6,955 nt of DNA from Candidatus Methanophagales archaeon (lineage in GTDB: Archaea > Halobacteriota > Syntropharchaeia > Alkanophagales > Methanospirareceae): contig JAGLZV010000045.1 in the NCBI GenBank assembly GCA_023131215.1, positions 1 through 6,955 on the forward strand. Reading direction: 5' to 3'. The position numbers were made by a program, and so were the translations under genes. The notes below the pieces were generated by a model. It was not told the DNA's origin. It did no database searches and saw nothing but the letters and a program-made list of their open reading frames with translations. Every line of letters begins with the position of its first letter. The first letter of the stretch is position 1. Positions 1 through 5,071 of this stretch are shown in pieces.

Positions 1-910
1 CATCGAAATTCCAAAACGCACTCTGAACAAGTTCTCCTTTTATTTCTATGAACCCCATCTCCGTGAAAATTCGCCTCATCCGGTCTAAAATCCTCTGATA
101 AGGATGTATCTTCGCAGGGAAAGCTTCTTTTGATGGTAGATTCACATCGTATCGCTTGAACGTACGCCCCCTCCACGAGCCCGTTCTTAAGAGTTCTGGT
201 GTAAGCTGCGCTATTTCCTCCTCAACTGAGATACCCTGCGACAAAATTTCTTTTCCTGCTTCTGTAATTGATAATTTTCTTTCTACACGTGAGTATGTCT
301 CTAATAAATTCCTCGAAATCAACTGTGTCAAAAAGCCATTTATTTCTCCTTCTTTTAAGGGAAATCTCTTTTTAACTTTATTCACCAATAATTCCCACTC
401 TGTTTCCCCTTTATCAATATTTTTCAGTATTTCTTCATCAACACCTGCAGGCAACTCTTCTAGGACTATTGTCGGCATTAAGAGTCTTTCTTCTCCTTTT
501 TTCTCAAACCTCGCCCATTTCTTTTTCAGTAGCCAATTTATTGCAATATTTACCTCGTATTCCTTCTCTTCCTCCGCTAACCGATAATAAACCTTTAATA
601 CGTCAACAGTAGCTCCTTCACTGCCTATTAAAAAATCCAGTGCTCTTCGCTCCGGCAGCCCTTTCTCTGCGTATTCCTTACCTTCGTCTGTCAAGCAATA
701 GTACGCCTTCGTTTCCTCTTTTATCTCGCAAAGCCCCTTCTGAGCGAGCATAAAAGCAGTTTGCATCACTGCATCTTCATTTATGCTCGTTTTCTCTGAC
801 AGGTTCCTTTGGTTCCACTCGCCACCCTCCTCTCCGAGAGCCAGCAAAACTCTCTTTTCGGTTACCGTTAGTTCAAGTTCTGCATTTGCTTTTGTATCTG
901 TTCCTCTCAT
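1..910 (-). CDS. pheS: Phenylalanyl-tRNA synthetase alpha subunit, archaeal type (3' part beyond the left edge)
   Basis: This gene encodes the catalytic alpha chain of PheRS, which charges tRNA-Phe in the cytoplasm as an alpha2-beta2 enzyme with PheT. I read it by translating the reverse complement from the ATG at 910-908. The frame stays open for 303 codons and leaves the window, so about 60% of a usual archaeal PheS (roughly 500 residues) is present. Residues 1 to about 235 form the N-terminal extension of archaeal and eukaryotic PheS, with winged-helix-like, Lys/Glu-rich segments. The family-typical stretch LTPELLRTGSWRG (236-248) follows, then YDVNLPS (254-260), HPYQRILDRMRRIFTEMGF (269-287), which begins the class II core, and SAFWNFD (297-303) just before the edge. 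No Shine-Dalgarno sequence precedes the ATG. A TATA-like box lies about 45 bases upstream, suggesting a short leader. The gene is divergent from the nuclease-like gene. Identification is firm; whether pheT follows cannot be seen. Confidence 0.95.
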   Translation of the reverse strand, partial: MRGTDTKANAELELTVTEKRVLLALGEEGGEWNQRNLSEKTSINEDAVMQTAFMLAQKGLCEIKEETKAYYCLTDEGKEYAEKGLPERRALDFLIGSEGATVDVLKVYYRLAEEEKEYEVNIAINWLLKKKWARFEKKGEERLLMPTIVLEELPAGVDEEILKNIDKGETEWELLVNKVKKRFPLKEGEINGFLTQLISRNLLETYSRVERKLSITEAGKEILSQGISVEEEIAQLTPELLRTGSWRGRTFKRYDVNLPSKEAFPAKIHPYQRILDRMRRIFTEMGFIEIKGELVQSAFWNFD

Positions 911-951
911 TTTTCGTCTTAGATACACGCATTTGATTAGTAGTTGTTTAA

Positions 952-961
952 CCTTATATTT
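952..961 (-). promoter_or_regulatory. Probable TATA box of pheS
   Basis: Read on the minus strand, this A/T-rich site is AAATATAAGG. Its centre is about 47 bases before the pheS ATG. With the usual archaeal TATA-to-start distance of about 25 bases, transcription would begin near 930, giving a leader of about 20 bases. The box is called by eye, and the whole gap is A/T-rich, so the exact site is uncertain. Confidence 0.45.
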
Positions 962-990
962 TTTATTTTAGCAAGTTTATAAGTATTCAA

Positions 991-1000
991 ATTTATATAA
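991..1000 (+). promoter_or_regulatory. Probable TATA box of the nuclease-like gene
   Basis: The sequence ATTTATATAA resembles an archaeal TATA box. The expected transcription start about 25 bases downstream falls at about 1018-1023, almost on the ATG at 1023, which would make the message nearly leaderless. However, GAGGG at 1012-1016 sits six bases before that ATG and looks like a ribosome binding site, so transcription may start further upstream. Together with the pheS box this makes a compact divergent promoter region (911-1022). Confidence 0.4.
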
Positions 1001-1022
1001 ATGGAAGGATAGAGGGAAACAA

Positions 1023-1571
1023 ATGAATACAGCAGAAAAAATTGTGTCAGTTTATCTCAGATTAAATGGCTTTTTCGTCTTAAACCAATTTACGCATCTT
1101 CCAGAATTTGGGTATTCTATGGAATCTGATATGATTGCAATTCGATGTCCAAATTCAGAGGAAAGAGTAAACGGAAACAAATTACAAATTGATGATAAAT
1201 TCTTCGAGAGTTGTAAATTAAATAAAAATGAAGCTATAGGATTGATAGTTGAGATAAAAGGGGGTAGCAGTAACCCTCAATTTAACCAAACCACGAAAAC
1301 AAAGAAAAAGATAGAATATGCCAAAAATTTCTTTGGTGATTTTCAAGATAAAGTATATCTTTGTGATGTCAGCGATTCGTATAATGATCCCAATAAAAAG
1401 GATGGTACCCTAATTAAAATTGGGATAAGATATATCGCTCAAGAAGTAAAAGGGATAATTAAGAAGAGGGGGGAACTCTGCAATAAACAAAACTCATGGT
1501 ATTTGAATGAAGGACTACTTTCTGATTTAATCTATTTGGAAAAGATAGGATATACAAATAAATTCTTATAA
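1023..1571 (+). CDS. Stand-alone PD-(D/E)XK nuclease-like protein, function unknown
   Basis: The 182-residue soluble protein has no signal peptide or membrane segment. Its first half carries a restriction-endonuclease-fold pattern: an opening helix with Glu5 (AEKIVSVYLRLNGFF), a strand-turn with Glu34-Ser-Asp36 (MESDMIAIRCP), and Glu77-Ile-Lys79 (LIVEIKGG). Glu5, Asp36, Glu77 and Lys79 match the order of metal-binding and catalytic residues of PD-(D/E)XK enzymes. The second half (about 100-182) has no motif I know. The protein could be a DNA-cleaving defence or repair enzyme, or a binding protein that keeps the fold; Holliday-junction resolvase and restriction-like groups share these residues. 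No methyltransferase, helicase or specificity subunit is adjacent, so a classic restriction system is not supported. The start is chosen because GAGGG lies six bases upstream. The coding sequence is A/T-rich with many AAA and ATA codons, unlike the AOR and PiT genes, which may reflect transfer. The fold is inferred by eye. Confidence 0.7.
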   Translation: MNTAEKIVSVYLRLNGFFVLNQFTHLPEFGYSMESDMIAIRCPNSEERVNGNKLQIDDKFFESCKLNKNEAIGLIVEIKGGSSNPQFNQTTKTKKKIEYAKNFFGDFQDKVYLCDVSDSYNDPNKKDGTLIKIGIRYIAQEVKGIIKKRGELCNKQNSWYLNEGLLSDLIYLEKIGYTNKFL

Positions 1572-1762
1572 AGGGCCAAGAACCAATGTTGTCACTGTAA
1601 TAGAGAACCAGTAAGTGGTAGCATTTAAATTACGATTTTAATATGCTTTTTCCTTCGTTTGCGTAATGGGAAATGCAGAGGGGAGATTGATATGCATAAG
1701 TGTTCTTTTTCCTTCTTATGAATCGTAACCCCGTTTATTTCAAAGCTCATCTGAACATTTAC
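1572..1762. other. Non-coding gap after the nuclease-like gene
   Basis: No gene is convincingly present. Two T-rich tracts, near 1645-1653 and 1704-1713, could end plus-strand transcription. A minus-strand reading frame of 41 codons (ATG at 1750-1748, stop at 1627-1625) is hydrophilic and very basic near its end; it has no ribosome binding site and resembles nothing I recognise, so I do not call it. This stretch may be the eroded remainder of the element that left the transposase fragment next to it. Confidence 0.5.
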
Positions 1763-1911
1763 TTAAATTTGAAATTTGATAGGAATCGAAACTGATGCCT
1801 TTTGCACATTAGATGTCTTTCTTAAATCTGTCCTTGGCCTTCCAGTCCCCGGCTTCCTCGGAGGGGACTAACAATCTCCCATAAATCATCGTCTATCTCC
1901 TTAAGTTCCAC
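1763..1911 (-). pseudogene. Frameshifted N-terminal relic of an IS5-family transposase
   Basis: On the minus strand, a GTG at 1911-1909 opens a frame reading VELKEIDDDLWEIVSPL. The sense then continues in another frame with PPRKPGTGRPRTDLRK (down to 1818). Together these match the start of the small IS5-type transposases, in which 'DDxLWExxxPLLPP' is followed by 'GRPRxDLRxxLNGIxxxLRTG' (the DUF4096-type N-terminal domain). The change of frame lies near 1858-1866. After TDLRK the family's next conserved part is missing: the frame reads unrelated residues and stops at 1765-1763. The DDE catalytic domain is absent and no terminal inverted repeats or target duplication could be recognised. This is therefore a dead fragment, not a working element. 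Its presence beside the membrane protein's promoter shows past insertion activity between pheS and the AOR operon. Confidence 0.75.
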
Positions 1912-1931
1912 ATGCCAAACTTAACCCATAC

Positions 1932-1940
1932 CTTTATATA
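1932..1940 (+). promoter_or_regulatory. Probable TATA box of the membrane protein gene
   Basis: CTTTATATA lies 33-41 bases before the ATG at 1973, with an A-containing stretch upstream that could serve as a BRE. Transcription would start at about 1960-1965, so the leader would be only about ten bases. No Shine-Dalgarno sequence is present before the ATG, which fits leaderless or near-leaderless translation. Confidence 0.55.
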
Positions 1941-1972
1941 GTTTCAAAACGCTTCAATTATTTACTGTAATC

Positions 1973-2785
1973 ATGACAGACTCAGAATTCGAAAAATGGT
2001 GCACCCTGAAAGAGCCTAAATTAAAAATGTATAGAGTGGCAAAAATAATACAAGCATTTGGTTTTCCGATATTAATTTTTTCTTTGTTTGGGATTGCTTC
2101 TTTAATTTCCTATATTGCACGAAAATTCTTCAATCTAGCTATAGACAGTCTTATCCCTCTGGTTGTTGTGGTACCAATAGTTATCCTGATTGCTTTTTTC
2201 ATGGTCAGGTTCGGACATTATCCTATGAATAGGATTGAATATATTTCATGTTTACTAAATAAGATTACTCAGGAAATTGAACTTTATAAGACATCTAGAG
2301 ACAAAAGAGATTTGGAATATGATATAAAAGCTCTGGAAAAATCTACCATATTCACATCGAACTTCCCAAGCCGTCATCTATTTAAAGGAGATATTAATAA
2401 ACAAGAAAAATTTTACAATTTATTGGAACGTTTGCCTAGTAGGTTGCTTTATAAATTGGAAAAAGGTTTAATAAGAGAAATAAAACACGAAGATATTAAA
2501 AACTTAGGTTATCAGATATATATTGATAGTGAAGAAAAGATGGACATTCTGGAAAAAATAACAAAGGATTACCCAGATATGTCAAAACCCAAACCAAATT
2601 TAATTTCACGTATAATCAGCAAAATTTTAGCAGGTAAGTTCTCAAAACTCTCTTTGGTGATTTTATTTTTGATTATTATTTTCTATTTTCTCGTGTTCGA
2701 ATTTTTAGGTATCGAAAAAAACACAGCAGCATCAGGATGCATAGCACTGATTGCAGTTGCAGCTTATATAATATTTAAAAAATAA
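1973..2785 (+). CDS. Four-helix membrane protein of unknown function
   Basis: I do not recognise this 270-residue protein. Hydrophobic stretches predict two membrane hairpins, TM1 about 25-49 with TM2 about 57-80, and TM3 about 226-245 with TM4 about 251-268, ending in Lys-Lys. Between them lies a polar, mostly helical region (about 81-222) rich in Lys, Glu, Asp and Ile, including EIELYKTSRDKRDLEYDI and several Leu-Glu-Lys patterns that could form coiled coils. Both hairpins have short loops, so the termini and the central domain should be on the same side, probably cytoplasmic given their many basic residues. No cleavable signal peptide, catalytic motif or metal-binding cluster is visible. 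The gene has its own TATA box and a T7 tract after the stop, so it is likely monocistronic. A/T-rich codon use matches the nuclease-like gene and differs from the AOR and PiT genes. It may be a sensor, an effector or a scaffold; none of these is supported specifically. Confidence 0.75.
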   Translation: MTDSEFEKWCTLKEPKLKMYRVAKIIQAFGFPILIFSLFGIASLISYIARKFFNLAIDSLIPLVVVVPIVILIAFFMVRFGHYPMNRIEYISCLLNKITQEIELYKTSRDKRDLEYDIKALEKSTIFTSNFPSRHLFKGDINKQEKFYNLLERLPSRLLYKLEKGLIREIKHEDIKNLGYQIYIDSEEKMDILEKITKDYPDMSKPKPNLISRIISKILAGKFSKLSLVILFLIIIFYFLVFEFLGIEKNTAASGCIALIAVAAYIIFKK

Positions 2786-2787
2786 AT

Positions 2788-2970
2788 CCTATTTTTTTGG
2801 AGGGTGTCGGGCACTCTGCGCTCCCTTCCCGTTGGTCGCTTCTCTCGAACTTCGTTCTCGGTCACTTAACATGGACATACGGCTCTCTTCCACTCGCATA
2901 AATCCTTCGCTTCGCTTTGGACTTCATATGCCCGCAAAACGTTATGCGATATAACCCCCACCTAAAAAGG
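2788..2970. repeat. G/C-richer inverted-repeat segment, possible non-coding mobile element or attC-like site
   Basis: This segment differs sharply in composition from the A/T-rich DNA on both sides and has no reading frame of note. Its outer ends are imperfect inverted repeats: the left end (CCTATTTTTTTGGAGGGTGT) resembles the reverse complement of the right end (CCTTTTTAGGTGGGGGTTAT). Inside, TCGCATAA at 2894-2901 is a perfect complement of TTATGCGA at 2942-2949. A small hairpin GAAC-TTC-GTTC occurs at about 2848-2858, and there are short CTTCG/TTCGC repeats. The right-hand GTTATGC, preceded by CGCAAAAC, is close to the GTTRRRY core of integron attC sites, and ACTTAAC near 2864-2870 fits RYYYAAC, but the two cores pair imperfectly. 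It could be a MITE-like repeat, an attC-like recombination site or a structured RNA; only the inverted repeats are certain. Confidence 0.45.
2792..2798 (+). terminator. Oligo-T terminator after the membrane protein gene
   Basis: A run of seven T begins seven bases after the stop codon of the membrane protein gene. Archaeal RNA polymerase commonly terminates at such U-tracts without a hairpin. The run also lies at the left end of the inverted-repeat segment described next. Confidence 0.5.
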
Positions 2971-3096
2971 TTTCAGCTTTTCTTTTTTCTCAATAATCTT
3001 TTCCAATCCACTATAACTACTCTGCGATTAATGCAGATGCTATTTCTTGGATAAGATAGGCAAGGTGAAAAGCGAAGGAAAAAAGGACGAATAAAA

Positions 3097-3122
3097 CCCC
3101 CTAAAATTAAAAACGAAGGGGG
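3097..3122. repeat. Inverted repeat CCCCCT/AGGGGG
   Basis: CCCCCT (3097-3102) and AGGGGG (3117-3122) are perfectly complementary across a 14-base A-rich loop. The G/C stem stands out in A/T-rich DNA and could form a hairpin in a transcript of either strand. No gene ends next to it, so a terminator role is not demonstrated. Confidence 0.5.
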
Positions 3123-3210
3123 ATAACCAAAGCGTTGGAAGAAGAGAAGCGATATTTTATTGTGGATTAAATATCTTAAGGAGTTTTGGAACTGCTTTCT
3201 TATAAGTACA

Positions 3211-3260
3211 TGATAAAAGATTTATTATCTTGATAAAAATATATTAATAAAGGCGGGGAT
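3211..3260 (+). promoter_or_regulatory. Possible promoter with spaced TGATAAAA direct repeats and an inverted repeat
   Basis: TGATAAAA occurs at 3211-3218 and again at 3231-3238, exactly 20 bases apart (about two helical turns). Between them is the inverted repeat AAGAT-TTATT-ATCTT (3217-3231). A TATA-like AATATATTAATA follows at about 3239-3250, and GGCGGGGAT at 3252-3260 could bind ribosomes ahead of the ATG at 3263. The order (operator-like repeats, TATA, ribosome site, start) is suggestive, but in A/T-rich DNA such elements arise by chance. Confidence 0.3.
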
Positions 3261-3262
3261 AA

Positions 3263-3355
3263 ATGGCTCGAACTTTTAAGATTAAAAAATTTAAATCACC
3301 TTCCAATCATCTCAGCATATATCTCAATCGCTTTCCTCACGTCTTCCTCCTTTAA
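3263..3355 (+). CDS. Possible 30-residue basic small protein, antisense to the AOR gene 3' end
   Basis: ATG at 3263 opens a 30-codon frame starting MARTFKIKKFKSPSNHLSI. The first eleven codons lie in non-coding DNA; the rest overlaps the last 60 bases of the AOR gene on the opposite strand. A G-rich ribosome-site candidate (GGCGGGGAT) ends two bases before the ATG, and a TATA-like sequence lies upstream, which is why I list it. I recognise no family. It could be a true small gene, the surviving start of a gene whose remainder was lost when the AOR operon came to sit beside it, or a chance frame. The part over the AOR gene is constrained by AOR coding, so conservation there would prove little. 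Confidence 0.2.
   Translation: MARTFKIKKFKSPSNHLSIYLNRFPHVFLL
3278..3293 (-). terminator. T-rich tract ending the AOR operon
   Basis: On the minus strand, a few bases after the AOR stop codon (TGA at 3298-3296), the sequence is AAATTTTTTAATCTT. The T6 tract is a plausible archaeal U-tract terminator. There is no strong hairpin. Confidence 0.4.
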
Positions 3356-5056
3356 GAAACCATGCGGTGTAGGGACCTCAAAAATCCGCTTCGGTATGCG
3401 AAGTTTTGCAAGGTCAAACCCTTCTCTGAACTTGAAGTCCATTTTAGCACGATGAATAACTCTCCCAAGGTCTTCTAACTTTCCCTCCGTCCAGTTTTCT
3501 ATCCCTATCGCATCCAAAGCTTTTATTACCCTCTCTGCTGTGAAAACTTTCCTCGCAAAGAAGCACACCACAAGACTTGACAGTATTTGCCGCCATTCTT
3601 CTTCCTTTAATAACCCTTTCACCACTTCTTCAAGCGTGAATTCTTTCCCTATTAACTTCTGGTCGAGGTCGTATCCCGCGGAATCAAGATGGCTGTGCCT
3701 CGCACCCGTGAGATTGTTCAGGTAACATGCAATTCCGGTATGGTATTCCGGCATCTCATTACCTCCAAATGCGAGTGCATAATCCCGCCCACCGTAAACG
3801 CTTGACACATGTTCAACACCCTTAGCCAGATTTTGATAGAATTCATTTGGCATCCTTACTATCTTCTCTATTGCCTCGGAATATACTTGAGCATCTCCCC
3901 AGCGGAAGTCAAGACCATCGGTATGCTCTTTTGTTATTATCCCATGCTCATACGCTTCCGTCGCCCATGCTAAGGTCACTCCAGTGCTTATCGCGTCCAT
4001 GCCAATCCGGTCAACCACATCAATCAGCCTCAGATAATCCTCAGCACTCTTCATCCCAAGCATAAAACCAAGTGCGTAAATTGTCTCGTTGTCATAAGGA
4101 ATGGTCGAGGTCTTGAAATAATAGCCTGGCTCGTAAAGTTCTCTGAGCGATGCTAAATGAATACAACCCACCGGGCAGTGAGCACATGAAACCCGCCTCG
4201 AAAGATACTTCTGTGCAATATTCTCACCTGAAAATTCTCTCGCAATCTCTTCCGGTGCACTCGCAGATTCTAAATTCTTGTATGCCATCCCACCGATTTT
4301 ATTCAAGTCATAAATCTTTCCCGCCGTGCCTAAATCATGATATTTCTCCATCGCATCCGTTATGACCACAACATCCTGTATCTCATCGTAAACCTTTTTG
4401 TATTCCTTCCTTTTCTCTTTTGGTATTTCTACGCTCTTATCTGCTGATATAACCATGGCTTTCAGTTTCTTCGAACCCATCACTGCACCTAAACCAAGCC
4501 GTCCAAAATGACGATAGGTTTCACATACCGCACAGGCATACCTCACCATTTTCTCCCCCGCTCTTCCAATACGTATAATGGTTCTTACACCTGCGCCAGG
4601 CTCCACCTCTCTTAAAATCCTGCCGACCGCTACCGCTTCTATACCCCATATAGACGAAGCATCTTTAAACTTTACTTCGTCACCGTGTATTGCCAGATAT
4701 ACCGGGAGGTCACTTGAACCTTTGATGACTATTGCCCCGTAACCCGCAAGCTTAATAGCCATCGCACTTCTTCCACCAGTGTGGCTTTCTCCGAGATTGC
4801 CAGTTAATGGCGATTTGAACATCGCCACAGTCTTAGAAGCGGAAGGATATAGTGCTGTAAGAGGACCGACGGCAAAAATTATCGGATTCGATGCACTTAA
4901 AGGGTCTATACCCTTCTGGCACTCTTCTTCCAGAAGCTTTATCGCAACACCCGTACCGCCGAGATATTCGTCAAATAAATCCTCTCTGTCCTCTATTTTG
5001 TTGTCTTTTTTCGTTAAATCTATATACAAAACCCTGTTCATATCTTTTGCTCGCAT
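3296..5056 (-). CDS. Aldehyde:ferredoxin oxidoreductase (AOR) family W/Mo-pterin enzyme
   Basis: This 586-residue cytoplasmic catalytic subunit has the length typical of AOR-family tungsten enzymes, which oxidise aldehydes to acids (or the reverse) with ferredoxin-type acceptors. The N-terminal domain (about 6-205) includes YLGGTGVAIKLL, FKSPLTGNLGESHTGGRS (80-97), KLAGYGAIVIKG and GRLGLGAVMGSKKLKA (185-200), all family hallmarks. Cluster ligands are Cys291, Cys294, Cys298 (CAHCPVGC) and Cys498, close to 288/291/295/494 of Pyrococcus furiosus AOR. The first pterin motif DxxG(L/M)D is DRIGMD (349-354). The second, expected as DxxGLC, reads SSLVVC (493-498), lacking Asp and Gly. Glu324 (NETIYALG) and His454 or His456 probably match the active-site Glu and His. 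The substrate cannot be read from sequence. It follows the polyferredoxin gene by 14 bases, and GGAGG overlaps that gene's stop. Met6 (ATG at 5041-5039) is an alternative start, as many relatives begin near it. Confidence 0.93.
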   Translation of the reverse strand: MRAKDMNRVLYIDLTKKDNKIEDREDLFDEYLGGTGVAIKLLEEECQKGIDPLSASNPIIFAVGPLTALYPSASKTVAMFKSPLTGNLGESHTGGRSAMAIKLAGYGAIVIKGSSDLPVYLAIHGDEVKFKDASSIWGIEAVAVGRILREVEPGAGVRTIIRIGRAGEKMVRYACAVCETYRHFGRLGLGAVMGSKKLKAMVISADKSVEIPKEKRKEYKKVYDEIQDVVVITDAMEKYHDLGTAGKIYDLNKIGGMAYKNLESASAPEEIAREFSGENIAQKYLSRRVSCAHCPVGCIHLASLRELYEPGYYFKTSTIPYDNETIYALGFMLGMKSAEDYLRLIDVVDRIGMDAISTGVTLAWATEAYEHGIITKEHTDGLDFRWGDAQVYSEAIEKIVRMPNEFYQNLAKGVEHVSSVYGGRDYALAFGGNEMPEYHTGIACYLNNLTGARHSHLDSAGYDLDQKLIGKEFTLEEVVKGLLKEEEWRQILSSLVVCFFARKVFTAERVIKALDAIGIENWTEGKLEDLGRVIHRAKMDFKFREGFDLAKLRIPKRIFEVPTPHGFLKEEDVRKAIEIYAEMIGR

Positions 5057-5071
5057 TCTCCTTTATCCTCC
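5057..5071 (-). promoter_or_regulatory. Ribosome binding site(s) for the AOR gene
   Basis: In the 14-base gap, minus-strand GGAGG (5071-5067, using the last base of the upstream TAG) stands ten bases before the first ATG. A second motif, AAGGAGA (5063-5057), directly abuts that ATG and lies 15 bases before the in-frame ATG at 5041. The first spacing favours the start at 5056, but the alternative remains open. Confidence 0.55.

Larger units (their letters stand above)
2971..3262. other. Non-coding A/T-rich gap before the AOR operon's 3' end
   Basis: No gene is supported. A 13-codon tail (ending LEEEKRYFIVD at the TAA near 3168) is open only back to a stop near 3105 and has no start or relatives I know. 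The stretch holds the hairpin at 3097-3122 and, towards its right end, the direct repeats and TATA-like sequence that precede the possible small gene at 3263. Confidence 0.5.

Noticed and set aside
156..971. Plus-strand open frames of 143 and 62 codons at 156-587 and 783-971
   Set aside because: They lie opposite pheS, whose minus-strand frame is open throughout and matches the family; the plus-strand products are Ser/Phe-rich nonsense.
1625..1750. 41-codon minus-strand frame starting MSFEINGVTIHKKEKEHL
   Set aside because: It has no ribosome site, no promoter, no recognised family and an odd basic tail; more likely a chance frame in eroded DNA.
1763..1795. CRISPR-repeat-like sequence ending GGAATCGAAAC on the plus strand
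   Set aside because: The end resembles archaeal CRISPR repeats (…GAAAC), but it occurs once, with no second copy or spacer-like spacing in the window, and it overlaps the decayed transposase.
1023..2785. Nuclease-like and membrane protein genes as one toxin-antitoxin or restriction operon
   Set aside because: They are 400 bases apart, each has its own TATA box, a transposase relic lies between them, and neither has the size or motifs of an antitoxin or methyltransferase.
2971..3262. tRNA or other known RNA gene in the gap before the AOR operon
   Set aside because: No cloverleaf, T-loop GTTCRA motif or box C/D or H/ACA pattern could be found by eye.
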